From Polydactylus sextarius (taxonomy: Eukaryota > Chordata > Actinopteri > Polynemidae): a DNA stretch of 64,000 nucleotides. The position numbers and the translations under genes are program-made. Positions 12,932-24,290 of this stretch are shown in pieces. Location of the stretch: positions 20,696,001-20,760,000 of the forward strand of contig CM028918.1 in the NCBI GenBank assembly GCA_016801845.1, written 5' to 3'. Under the pieces are notes generated by a model. The model was not told where the DNA came from, made no database searches, and was given only the letters and a program-made list of their open reading frames with translations. Position 1 is the stretch's first letter, and the number at the start of each line of letters is the position of its first letter.

Positions 12932-13145
12932 TACAGCATGTGGCCAAAAGTATGTGGACACAGAGTAATTCAGGGGATCCTGGCTGGTCTGAATATTGAC
13001 CAAAGTGACCTCAGCCCCTCGTCCAGCAGCACAGACTGGGAGTCAGATATTATTGTGCAGTGCAGTGTCAGACTTTAGCTTGATGCTCTAATGTGTCTGA
13101 ATGACTGGAATGTTTAAGTGTCCACATACTTTTGGCAGACACAGA
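12932..13145. mobile_element. mariner/Tc1-like MITE, about 0.2 kb
   Basis: The left end, from the TA at 12,932, contains GGCCAAAAGTATGTGGACAC. The right end contains GTCCACATACTTTTGGC, its inverted complement. The interior is about 150 bp with no coding capacity. Terminal sequences of this CCAAAAGTATGTGGACA type are common in fish genomes as nonautonomous Tc1/mariner elements inserting at TA. The right terminus is diverged, so the exact end is uncertain by a few bases. Confidence 0.8.
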
Positions 13146-13213
13146 GAGCAAGTCAGTTGGCTTAAAGATACATTTTTAATGAAACACTTCATGAAAGTCT
13201 AATATTAATCTAC

Positions 13214-13216
<3 letters not shown>

Positions 13217-13250
<34 letters not shown>

Positions 13251-13327
13251 ACAAGCTGTCAGTGTTGTCAATGTGTGAAAAACATATTGATTCCCCAGAA
13301 ATGAAAAGGAACCAGAATTCAAAGTTA

Positions 13328-13365
<38 letters not shown>
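13217..13365. repeat. (GT)n and (CA)n microsatellites in inverted orientation
   Basis: A GT run (13,217-13,249) and a CA run (13,330-13,365) are separated by about 80 bp of unique sequence. Because one is the complement of the other, the pair is an inverted repeat about 33 bp per arm. Confidence 0.93.
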
Positions 13366-13367
<2 letters not shown>

Positions 13368-13627
13368 ATTTTTGTTTAAGGATTTTCTCATGATCGATGC
13401 AGCCATCTTGCATTTAAACGTTCAAACAATTAAACTAAGCACCTGCTAGAGGCCCCCCACTTCCAGAAATGTTTTAAATAAAGTGCCTGGGTTCTGTTGT
13501 GTCTGGTCTGCTGCATAAGCTGGGGGTGAAGGGCAGGGGGGGGGCCTCACCACTAGTCAGTCAAACAAACAATCAACCAACATCAATCGACTGAATGAAC
13601 AAACAACAGAGCAAAGTCAATCTTACA

Positions 13628-13655
13628 TTTTTTTTTTTTTTTTTTTTTTTTTTTT
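13628..13655. repeat. Poly(T) tract, about 28 bases
   Basis: One of the longest homopolymers in the window. It makes the poly-Lys end of an otherwise unsupported minus-strand open frame. Confidence 0.92.
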
Positions 13656-16274
13656 GAGGTTTTCAGTCACGCACAACGGAGAAGAGAACAAACAGGAGGC
13701 TTGAAGAGTGGATGTGGATGTGGATGTGAGAGGATGAAATGTGTGACGCAGTTCAAAATGAAAGAGACTGAGCGTAATTTGTCTTTGATGAGCTGCGGAT
13801 GTTTCTTTACTTTCAATGATTAAAGAAAAAGAAAAAAAAAAAACTGCAGATGGAAATGATGTCTGACTGCAGCTCTCACCGAGTGTCGAGAGCCGTGACT
13901 TTTTCTGCGACATGACGAGCGGTTTGTTAATGGAAGCGTGAAGAGAGAGCAAGGAGCACTCGGGAAGCAGGGTATGGAAAATGTGAGGAAAAAGAAAGTG
14001 GGATGATGTGAAGAGGGAACAAGTGAAAGGAAGATGGAAACATGGAGAAGAAGAAGAGATACATGATAGATGGAAATCATATAAATCACTGCTGTCAGGT
14101 GAAAAAAACACACCTCTGTTTAACAGTTTTTAAATGTGTTTTCATCAGGAAACCACTGTAACTTCCTCATCGAGTGATAAATGCAGCATTTTTACCCGAC
14201 AGCATAAATACACAACATGAAAAACATGGAAACAAATGATGGAGAGAAAAAAGCGTAAAGGCAACATAGAAATGCAAGTTCTGCACTAAGGTCAGACAAA
14301 GTCATTACAGAGACATTCATAAAACAAAGTCTAGAAAATGATTACATTCATTACGTTCACCAAAATTACATTCATTCTGTATTTTGTGCATGAGTTTATT
14401 CTCAGACACAGTGACGTAAACTGTAAATGACTTGTGAAAGTCATTTCTAAACTACTTGGACCCACACATCTGACTCCTCCCACAAGTCTAACTCCTCCCA
14501 CATTAAGTTTTGCTGGAAAAACAAATAGTATTTCCCTTCTTCACCACTAGGAGGCAGCCATCTTTCAAAATGGATGGTGATATCAGCAGAATACTTTATT
14601 TAGCTTGTTCAGATAAAAAAAAAAAAAAAAGTTTTTCTGAGGGCAAATTATTTTCGTTCCATACTTTTTCCATACAGGAGAGGCTCAAAAAAAATCCTCA
14701 TTTCCTAAAATGTCCTGACATCCTCACCAAGTCCTTGTTTTCCCTAAAGACAAAAAAAGGGATAAGCCCAAAGGACAGAATGTCCTTGATCACTTTCCTA
14801 AACACATTGTTTCTCTTGAGATTTATCCCCATAAGGACAAAAAAAAGTATTTGCTTCCTGTGAAGACAGATTACAATAAATAAACAAACAAACATAAACA
14901 GCCCTGACATTTGTGATTGAGAAAAGAAAAAAACATGGCAGCAGAACTGGGAACCTACCATGTCTGTGCAGAGTCATCCAGAGCAGTACGACTGGGACGA
15001 CATGACGGAGCCTCCACCTTCCTCCTCGTCCTCCACCACCACCTGTACTGGACTCCCTGAGAAAGCAGAGGACATGAATCAGACGGATTCACACAGATTC
15101 AGACTAGCTGTGGTCCTGGTCGCACCAGGACCCGACTTCAGTCAGACCTGCTACTAGATAAATAAGAACGGAGACAGAAAAAACTAATTAAAACAGAAAT
15201 ATCTATCTCAGAGCTGGATACGTGTGTGTGAATGTGTGTGTGCGCGCGTGTATGTGAGAGAAAATCAATCAAAATGCGGGGTAACAGACTCAACATAGCT
15301 GTTAGTGAGGTGAGCTGTCATTGATCATGACTCTTTTTCCATATAGCAGTTGATAATAAGCAAGAGCTTTGTCCAAATGTTCAGACTCCATATGAACTAC
15401 ACAAGTCTGAAAAATATGAATCACCGCTTCCTGTAAAGACTTACAGAAAAAAAATCAGACATAGAGGAAGCAGAGATTTGTACCTTTAAGCTTATGTTCA
15501 CTGTGTCAGGTAACCTGATCACAGGAAATCAACCCATGGGTGACATATGTCAGACTTCAGCCATGTTTTGAAGGAAGTGAGGTCTCTCCTACCTGCTCAC
15601 TGAGAGTTAAAACACTGCAGCTCCACTGACGAGCCAGAGTGAACTACCACAGTCTTAACACCTGCAGAGGAACCAGGCTGCTCAGATCTGAGGTGCAGGA
15701 ACTGGAGGAAGAACAGTTTGAACCTGGACTTTAACTGAGACAAAACAGTTAACCAGGAAACTATGAAACAGCTGCTGGCTGCTGTCAATGGACATCCACT
15801 AAGTTCTCGTCTTTATCATCAACAGTTTATGACTGTCTGACTATCCAGTCTAGTGCCGCCTAGTGCTTCTGTTCAATGTCTCATTGAGCTCAACCACTGG
15901 GTCAGGAAGCTATTTGTAGGATTCAGTTCGCACCAACTCTTGAGCTTTTCGGGCCAATCAGGGAACAGACGGAGGGCTGAAAGCAATGATGCTGAACTCA
16001 AATGTTCACGCTTGAGTTTCCGGTGTAGTTGTAGTGAATAGAGCTGATGAGATGTCTATAGGCAAAGCTATACGTTCTGTGTTGGCAACGATTCAAGAAA
16101 TTGACAACGTTTGTTAATACTAATGTCTGACAACATTGTGGATACAATTCCTACAGTTTAACCAGACACATAAAAGCCAGACTGCACTGACAAAAACATT
16201 TTACCTTTGCAGAAAAATCCGTTGATCTACTGCTGCTCCATCTGTTTGTGTTTATGTCAGTCACACGTTTTTCT

Positions 16275-17185
16275 GATTGAATGACATTGTTTGGTTGCAA
16301 CGTAGCACAATAATTTGCAACAGGCTCTCAAGGTAGTTTTCTCCTGTTTGGTTGACGTGTTCAAAGAGTAACCCAATCTAACTAATCTAACTAGGATTTT
16401 ATCGGTATTGATACAAATACCAATACTGCTTATTGATCTTATTGGAAAAGGATTATATTGAAAAACTAATCTGATTCATTACATGTTTTATGATTAATTA
16501 ATCCTAATTCATTGCATTTAATACAAAAAATCATGTTTTACTGTATTTGTGCTGTCTTGAGAACATTTGAGAACAAATGAGTCATGATATGTTTGCATTT
16601 TTGGAGACATTTAAGAAATAATGATGACAACACATACTATTCAGCCTCTGTTGGACTTTGTTGTCCCAAAACTGTCTCTCAAACACTTTAAACATTTAAT
16701 GTAAAAAGTTAGCAAGTAGTCCACTAGCTTGATGCTAACACATAATAGAAAACGCTATAGACTGGCTAAAACAGTTAGCGATGGTGTTAATTATATCACA
16801 GCAACGATTGTTTACCTCAACATGCTTCACATAAAACATCAAATGACAACATGAGCATTTACATTCCAATATATAACTCTGAGGAAGTTAAACCACTGAC
16901 TTTTCATCGTTGGTCCAGTCTGGTGCTTCACATTGACTAGATACAACCAACCAGGCCAACCACAGCAATTCGTGAAAACAGGCCAATACCTGCATATTAA
17001 CGCTACCAAGCATCATTTATTAACTGAAAATTATCACTGGACAAATTTTTAGTAAATCACTCCTCATTTCCTCCCACAAGTAAAAGTTTTGCAGGTTGAA
17101 TGACATGCTTACTCCAAATGCTGTGCAACACTTTGAGATTTGTTTTCTCCTGTTTCGCGTAGGCAAAAGTGTAACCCAATCAGCA
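16275..17185 (+). repeat. Two diverged copies of a roughly 100-bp segment
   Basis: A segment at 16,275-16,380 and another at 17,095-17,183 share TTGAATGACAT, an internal GCAAC, GTTTTCTCCTGTTT and GTAACCCAATC in the same order. The similarity suggests a dispersed or tandemly placed repeat flanking about 700 bp of AT-rich DNA. I do not recognise the family. Confidence 0.4.
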
Positions 17186-17721
17186 GCGACATATAAACCC
17201 CGTATGCTACATGTAATGGCCTCTAGCAAACTGCTTTATAAATGGGGACAATGTTACTCTAATAATACAGGAACTCGGCCGTTGGCATGTGTCTTCACCG
17301 GAGGAACAGTTCCTGTGAGGCGAAACTCAGGAACCTTTGCGTGGGAGAAAAGAGTCCCTGTCCAGGGGTAGGTATTCTGTTCGACACTGAAAAGTTCTTG
17401 GGTAGGATTTTGGGTTGACACGGTGGTGACTGGTTATAACTCAAGACGGTACAACACACAGTCAACAAAGAAGCACCATTTTTAAATCCAGCGGCAGAAG
17501 CATATCAATAAATACTTTCTATGAACAGAATAGAAGAAAGAACAAAGTGACACAGTTGAAACAGTCACAAAATGATCACAGGGTTTCACATATAATGATC
17601 AATGCGTGGCGGCCGACAGAGTCAACAATGGCTGCTACAAATTAATTTATTCACTTTTTCCAACGTGAAACACAATGTTAAAAACAAACAGACGGTTTTG
17701 TTCTCTCTCCCTGTCTCGCAC

Positions 17722-17744
17722 GCACACACACACACACACACACA
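17722..17744. repeat. (CA)n microsatellite
   Basis: A CA run of about 23 bp following a CT-rich stretch. Confidence 0.9.
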
Positions 17745-18262
17745 GGTCTGCAGAGTGTAGCTTATTTATAGTCATATTTAAATATTTATTTATAACACGA
17801 TGAGGTGATCACAGGGAGGAAGATTGTAAAGTCTGTCCCACTCCCCCATCGCATCACTGATCAGGGGGTTGGGAGGCGCTACAAGGGCCGAGTGAGAGGA
17901 CATTCCTGAAAAGCCCCTCGGAAGTTGGAGCTGGGAATGACGTCACAGCCGAGTTATCAGCGATCCATTTACAAAGTCGTAAAAAGTTGAGTGTGTGTGT
18001 CTTTTATGACGGCAAAACAAACAACAACATTGTCAATCATCCTCTCAATCGCCAGTAGAGGTGGACAGGGTTGCCAATCGTGACAAACCTATAGTCACTG
18101 ACAATCAGAGAATTTTAACCATATCAGTTAACATTCCAGCCGATTACGAATACAACTCAGCATTTGTAGGTAATGTGTTAATTCCACGACAGGAAATATG
18201 TGATGTGACCTAAAATTAGTTTTGGGGAAAAACGCCTGCATATATTCGGAATCCGAAATTAG

Positions 18263-19182
18263 GCTCCATCATATCTTAAGGAACTCATAGTTCCTTATTA
18301 TCCTAATAGATCACTTCGATCACAAACTGCTGGTTTACTTGTGGTTCCTAGAGTCTCTAAGACCAGAATGGGAGGTAGAGCCTTCAGTTATCAGGCTCCT
18401 CTCTTATGGAACCAGCTCCCAGTTTGGGTCTGGGAGGCAGACACCGTTTCTACCTTTAAGGTTAGACTAAAAACTTTCCTTTATGATAAAGCCTATAGTT
18501 AAGTATGGTCCAGGCAGGACACGGGCCTGCCTGAACCATCCTTTAGTTAAGCTGCTATAGGATTAGACTGCTGGGGGACTCTGACAATACACTGCTCCTC
18601 TCTGTCCCTCATTCCTCACGTCTCTTTCTCTCCCTCACACTTCATGTCCTGATATTTATATTTAAATATTACATATTTTTAACATCATCTGCTCTCTCTC
18701 GCAGTTGTGTCTCCCCCTACCCCTTTCTCTTTTACAGGAAGTTTTGACTCCAGAGCTGTTGGACTCCAATTCTTTGACGACATCATCACTTTCATCTTCA
18801 TCATTATTATTATTATTATTGTAATATTAATTGTAATGATAATTTTACTTTAACAACTACTTGTAACCATCTACTCTCTACTGTCTCTTTCTGGTCACCC
18901 ACTTTTCTTCCTCCCCCCTCCCCCGTCCTCCTCACTCTTTTTCCTCTGTCTCTTCTCTTTTCCCTGTTTTCATTTCACTCCAACCGGTCGAGGCAGATGA
19001 CCGTCCACTCTGAGTCTGGTTCTGCTGGAGGTTTCTTCCTGTTAAAAGGGAGTTTTTCCTCCATTGTTGCCAAGCGCTTGCTCATTGTGGAAATGTTGGG
19101 TTTCTCTATGTAAAGTGCCTTGAGATAAATGTTTTTATGACCTGGCGCTATATAAATAAAATAAATTGAATTGAATTGAAAT
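18263..19182 (+). mobile_element. 5'-truncated non-LTR retrotransposon (LINE, L2/CR1-type), 3' end
   Basis: The plus strand keeps the last 79 codons of a LINE polyprotein (18,263-18,502), with an intact frame ending at TAA. Diagnostic parts include GGRAFSYQAPLLWNQLPVWV, then EADTVSTFKVRLKTFLYDKA, the usual C-terminus of fish L2-type elements. About 680 bp of 3'UTR follows, including an ATT-rich run near 18,805. The end is the typical fish-LINE tail: GCGCTATATAAATAAAAT-like sequence with TTGAA repeats (19,166-19,181). The copy lacks the endonuclease and the catalytic part of reverse transcriptase, so it is dead on arrival. The exact clade (L2, Maui or Rex-like) is not decided here. Confidence 0.85.
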
Positions 19183-19930
19183 TAAGTTTTCGAACAATAT
19201 TGGCGTATGGGATATCGACAAAAAGCCAATATCTCTGGATCGAGGAATATCATAAAGTTAAAATACTGTATTTTAAGGTAATTGGAAAGAAAATAATGAC
19301 TGAGTTTAATCTTAACAATGCAGAGTTAACCTGATCATTGCTGCATAAATGAAGTTGTTTAAATATAATTCTTACTAAATGGTCTGTAGTGGCTGATAAA
19401 ACATCTGGTGTGTGTAGTGATAGTAGCATCATTCGACAGTATCACATCCATTTTGACATTGTAATGAAACGACCACATGTTGTTATCCACTAGCAGAGAG
19501 AGAACTGAGGGTCAGAGGTCACATTAACTACACAATGTGAAAATAAGAGAGATGAAGTCATCAGTGCGCGACCTAGTCCCAAACCAGACAACGCCGTGAT
19601 GTCAGAGCTGTGGGAGGAGACAGCCGGCGGTTGGACAGTCAGCAGAGCGAAAACATGACACTCACTGTTACAGCAAGAGTCAAAGCACGTCCACAGATAT
19701 TTGATGGATTTCACCATAAAAGACATAAATTCCCATCATCCTTAGCTCAGAGTGTCATGAGAGAAAACTGGTGAATCCAAGTGTGCAGCTGAACCAGCTG
19801 TCGACCTGTTGACGTAGCAGAGTCTGTCTGGTTTATCTGAAACTCTCCTCTCCTCCTCTCTCCGCAGAGCTTCCTCTGATCACACTGATGCATTACTGAC
19901 ACGTGAAATTAAAGCAAGCTCGAGGTGGAC

Positions 19931-19954
19931 ACAAGTTTTTTTTTTTTTTTTTTT
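19931..19954. repeat. Poly(T) tract
   Basis: A homopolymer of roughly 20 T bases, with no recognisable element attached. Confidence 0.8.
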
Positions 19955-22294
19955 ATTTGAAAAACTTTTGCTTCATTTGAAGTGAACTCAATGTGAGCAT
20001 CATAAATATTTAAAACTGAGGGAACAGAATTCGATGTGATTTGGTGCGTCCAACTCTGTGGCGTCTGCTGTTGAAAATTCATGCAGCTCCTGACATTAAA
20101 GAAAACTCGCCTCTTTGTCAAGTCATGCATCTCGTTTCCCTTGTTTCCCTCCACACCCACCCCCGCCTCCGTCTCCAGCATGGAAATGGGAGTGAATGAC
20201 AAGTGGAGCGAGGTCAGTGTGAACAAGGCTGCGGACACGACCACATAAAGACAGTGATTCATGTGTGTGTGTGTGGACGCAGCCTGTAAAACCCTCCGCC
20301 TCCAGTCAGACATTTTGTGGCCCAGAAGTCCTCGATTACATTAGAACACTCAAGGTTTCAACAGGGTTTCAGCAACTGAGAAATCCACCTTTAAATGAGG
20401 AAAAACAACTCTACCCCCACCACCTCCACCCTGTCCCCACACCCTGCTGCAGCCTAGTTTCAATGTTTCATAAAACCTTTAACAAAGGAAAACAACCAGA
20501 CCAAATGTTTTTCTAACATCATCCACAACATGAACTCCTCGTCTCCTTTCACCTTTACAACTCCCTGGTGGAAATAAAACACTGCTGCGACCGAGCTTCA
20601 CAGACGTCTCAGCATACAAACTCAAAGTCTGCGTGTCCCTCACAAGTCTCTGAGGTCTCCAACATGTACGCACCCTGTCTCTAAAAGGTGACATTACTGC
20701 AGACCATGCCAAAGGGAATTACCCAGAGTTTATAGTGTTGGGATCTGATACAAAGGGATTAGGTTGAGACCATGAACGTAATTTTAAACAAACAAACTAG
20801 GAACGACGAAACCCACCTTAACGCTGACTGGCAAATATTGGGCACAACACTATGTATTCTTGGTAATTCTCTTCAGGAGTGGTATATCAGAAATGTCGTA
20901 TCACAGTTAAAAAGTGTTGTGTGGTTCTGTTCACAGCTTTCTGACATTAGGTCCGGCGTCCACAAACACTCCTTGTAATGTACAAGTTTTTACATCAACA
21001 GGTCAAATCCACATGTTCAGTGTGTATCAGAACTCAGCTCTGTTTCAGCTGCTGCTCTGTGTTTTCAGCCAAAAATGAGGGCGGGTTTCCACACAGAACA
21101 TCTCACCTCCTGCCGTTTCTGGACCGCCCCACCCCCCTCTTCTTTTTAAAGACAGCTTGTTCAGACCTTCATCTTCTGGGACTCTCCATGTTCGCTGCTT
21201 TTCTGGGCGTATCGCCTCGGCAGGTTGTGTAACAGCAGCTGGCAGCAGTGCCACCTAAAACAACACTTTCTTTGATAAAGTCAGAACTCGATAAAGTTGA
21301 GTCACATCAGCGCAGTCGAGCTGTGAACTCAGTTAGAGACTTTATATTTTGACTAATATTTGACTATGCTCACAGTGAATCTGCAGACTTGACAGATCTG
21401 AGATCAGATGCCGCCATCCGCCGTAATATATGAACAAAATGGTTGTAGCACCGTCACGATCTGGTGAGACATTTGACTTCACAATATTGCCCACGCTGAC
21501 AAAGCAGCTGACAGTAGAGGACGATTAACACCACCACTGTTAATTTGACCTAAGCAAACAAATGTAACGAACTATAGACAAGAAGGTAAACATACTCCTG
21601 CTGCCCCCTACAGGAAGCGACATAAACTCATCGTACATTCGAATGAACACGTCTCCGACACTGAAGTGGTCTCGGTCTGAGGAGCATTTTTGTTGCTGCT
21701 GGTTTCTTTGTTTATTTCTTGTTGTCCGTGTCTCTTTAATAAGCCAGTGGTCACTTCACTTTACTGACCGTGACAGCGACTGATCTGAGTTCGTTTCAAA
21801 AATTGTTTAAAAGATGAACAAGATTTTTAGCTTAAACAAACAAATAGGTGAAAATCAGAGTTCAGTTCCTGACAGTATGAAGGTGGTTTAACACAGAGAA
21901 TTTTAACTTGATATGAGGAAACATCAGAGAGAAAACCTGTAGTCCTGATCTCAGCTCAGAGTCACGTCCACTGTTCAGGCCTGTTTCAGGCAGAATTATT
22001 CCAAACAGCAGCACAAATGAGCTTCAAGCATCAAGCGTAAAAAACAACATGTTTAATTGTAACAACTCTTTCTGAACCACAGTGCCGTCTGTGAAAAACA
22101 TGTTGTTTGTTGTCGGTGCTAAAGACTGTGATTAGTGAGATTTTCCAAAACCTCATTCTGTCACATTAATGAAAACACAGGAGAACATGAATAATCCAGT
22201 TTCTCTGAAATCACTGAACCTGTCTGTTTTTATGTTTTTCGCACATTTAAAAAGTCACTCTTACATCTGAGCTCCTGTACTTTTCTCTTTTCTT

Positions 22295-22320
22295 CTTCTT
22301 CTTCTTCTTCTTCTTCTTTT
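22295..22320. repeat. (CTT)n microsatellite
   Basis: A short TTC/CTT trinucleotide run within a T-rich stretch. Confidence 0.85.
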
Positions 22321-22439
22321 TACGACTCATGTAGTAGTTTGATGATTAAGATGAAGATTTTCTCACATTTTGACTTTTTGGTCTTTGAACAGAAAAATGA
22401 ACAGTTTGCTGAGAGCAGAGCCTGAGCTGTGAGACCAGG

Positions 22440-22440
<1 letters not shown>

Positions 22441-22485
<45 letters not shown>
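22441..22485. repeat. (CA)n microsatellite, 45 bp
   Basis: The longest pure CA run in the left half. It lies about 320 bp downstream, in transcription sense, of the candidate adgrg6 exon 1 donor. Confidence 0.96.
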
Positions 22486-22487
<2 letters not shown>

Positions 22488-22609
22488 AATATATGCAGCA
22501 ACTATAGGCGCCAGCTGCATCACGGAAAATACATTTTCTTCTCTTTTTTTGGTTTCCCCCAGCAGCAGAGCCGTTTGATTTTCCTCAAACTTAAACAAAC
22601 TAAAACAAA

Positions 22610-23300
22610 CTAATCAGCTCAGAGAGAATGAGACGGAGCGCGCGCCCTGAGGCACGGGGGAGCTGGGAAAACACCACATCTGGTCAGATCCGAGCGGAGT
22701 CCGGACCAGATTGTGTCTGGATCAGAGGAGCAAGTTTCAGAGACAGAAACCCACTCTTATAAAGTGACAATTATTATTATTATCATCATATAAAGGAGAC
22801 TCACATGTTTCAGTGGAGCGGCGGCTGCTCCTCCCGCACGGTCATTCTCCCCACGCACCAACACGAACAACTTTTTCTTGTCTTCTTCACTTTACTTTAC
22901 TTTACTTTACTTTTTCTTCTTGTTGTTCGTTTGCTGCTTCTAAGTTTTCCTCGCGCTGAAACTTGTGACAGACTTTTCCAAAAATCCAAGCTGCGCCTTA
23001 GTGACGCGCAAAACTCTCCAAAGTTTGGAGCAAGACAGAGAGAGAGAAGGGGGGGCGCAGCTGGGGGCACAGGGAGGGAGGAGGGAGGGAGGGTCTCCTG
23101 GCCTGTGGGTTCGCTTTACTGATCCGGACTCCCCGATGTCAGCGGCAGTGTGTGCGCGCGTGAGGACGCGTCGAGACTCCGACTCTCGCTTTGGTTTGGG
23201 TTTCTGGAGGCGCAGTGGAGTCAAGCTGCTTGAGTCCATGGAACAATACAGCTGCACTCCCGGTCAGTCTGTCAAAATAAAGGCAACAGGGCAGAACTAA
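22610..23300 (-). promoter_or_regulatory. adgrg6: CpG-rich block: candidate adgrg6 promoter and 5' exon
   Basis: This is the most CpG-dense stretch in the window (for example GCGCGCGCC near 22,640 and GCGCGCGTGAGGACGCGTCG near 23,154), against a CpG-poor background. On the minus strand a consensus-strength donor, CAT followed by GTGAGT, ends a candidate exon at 22,805. No long open frame reaches that donor. A 36-base upstream frame (ATG at 22,845 to TGA at 22,810) lies just before it. I therefore read it as a noncoding first exon plus promoter. It sits between the 3' end of vta1 and the adgrg6 CUB exon, where an adgrg6 start would be expected. The transcription start cannot be placed from sequence alone. 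Confidence 0.5.
22889..22913. repeat. (ACTTT)5 pentanucleotide repeat
   Basis: Five tandem ACTTT units inside the CpG-rich candidate 5' exon. On the transcribed sense strand they read AAAGT repeats and would fall in the 5'UTR if the exon model is right. Confidence 0.95.
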
Positions 23301-23805
23301 AGACAGACTTTCAAAATAAAATGCAGTCAATTAGATGTTATTTGTGTAGACTTCTCATGTACAAAGCTTAAGTTTTACACTTGATGAAAAATAATAATGG
23401 AAGGTCTGAAAAGAAAAAACAAGTCTAGAATAAGATAATGTGCAGAGAATGGGGGTTCAGGGAAGCTCCACAGAAATACTTGCAGAAATGTGTTCTGACT
23501 TTATTCTGACCTGAGGTGACCAAGACCAGAGAAGAGCTCAGCTTCTGGTGAGTCCTAAAATAATATTCACCTTGAAAATGTGGAGACCTTGCGACACTGA
23601 ATCTCAAACCCTCCTCATGAACAAGGCTCAGCCCCGTTCTCATCCCAGGTCAACGTGGGTTCAGATGTGTGTACACACCTTTCACCACAAACATTACGAT
23701 TTTTTCTCTGGAAAAAGGTACAGATTTCTCTGCAGCATTTCAGGTGATGTTGTTTTCTTCTTCTTAGTTAGTAACACCTGATGTTGAGAGCTCATTCCAC
23801 CAACG

Positions 23806-23829
23806 ACACACACACACACACACACACAC
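23806..23829. repeat. (CA)n microsatellite
   Basis: A CA run of about 24 bp. Confidence 0.9.
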
Positions 23830-24265
23830 CATTACCATTTACCTTGACCTCAGAAGCTGTCCTCTTCATTTCTTCAAGGGCTGTTGATCCCCAGTCTTTC
23901 TCTTGGCCGCCTTCTTTGGTATCATGCTATCTTTTCTATAATGTCTAAAATATGAAGGAAAAAAAACAGTTACGTAATACTCCACTGAAATACTATTAGA
24001 CCTTTAAGACTCAAATGAACTTGAGTCTCATTGTAGTAAGGAACCACTGGCTTCATTTACACCAAAGCATTTGGCTCACTTTACCCCTCAGCCATTATTT
24101 TGGAAAAAAAACTATGTATCTTAGCAATTTAGGTTAGCATTTAGCTAATGGTTTATGTGTTTAATACACTATCAAATCATCAACATGTATGATATATGTA
24201 TTTATATGTATGAAACTGGCTACATTTGATTGGACAGAAATGTCATACTGTAGCTGACATTGAGA

Positions 24266-24290
24266 TAATTTACTTTGAAAAAGTAAATTA
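24266..24290. repeat. Perfect 11-bp stem inverted repeat
   Basis: TAATTTACTTT, a GAA spacer, then AAAGTAAATTA: a perfect palindrome with a 3-base loop in AT-rich intergenic DNA. It is followed by more AT-only sequence. It has no T tract typical of a terminator, and its function is unknown. Confidence 0.85.

Larger units (their letters stand above)
172..22804 (-). other. adgrg6: Probable adgrg6 first intron(s), repeat-rich
   Basis: This stretch lies between the CUB exon and the CpG-rich candidate 5' exon. It should contain the small exon encoding the signal peptide, which I could not identify with confidence. The visible content is microsatellites, a hAT-like 5' end near 1.75 kb, a SINE at 5.9-6.1 kb, a mariner-like MITE at 12.9-13.1 kb and a LINE 3' end at 18.3-19.2 kb. 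Otherwise it is unique-looking AT-rich DNA. Open frames here are short, low in complexity or built on dinucleotide repeats, and none resembles a known protein apart from the LINE remnant. The intron assignment is inferred from the gene model, not from a transcript. Confidence 0.55.

Noticed and set aside
13623..14111. 162-codon minus-strand open frame
   Set aside because: It ends in poly-Lys from a T homopolymer and is Ser/Phe/Leu-rich from pyrimidine-rich DNA, with no family resemblance.
15662..15788. Candidate adgrg6 signal-peptide exon
   Set aside because: The splice phase fits the CUB exon, but the leader is not convincingly hydrophobic and lacks the Trp/Lys pattern of known orthologues. 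Kept only as a weak alternative in the findings.
16385..16500. TATCGGTATTGATAC-type sequence suggesting a hAT end
   Set aside because: No matching opposite terminus or target duplication was found nearby, and the similarity is too short.
20170..20262. Candidate adgrg6 signal-peptide exon starting MNHCLYVVVSAALF
   Set aside because: The hydrophobic core is good, but the strong nearby donor is in the wrong phase for the CUB exon and the in-phase donor is weak.
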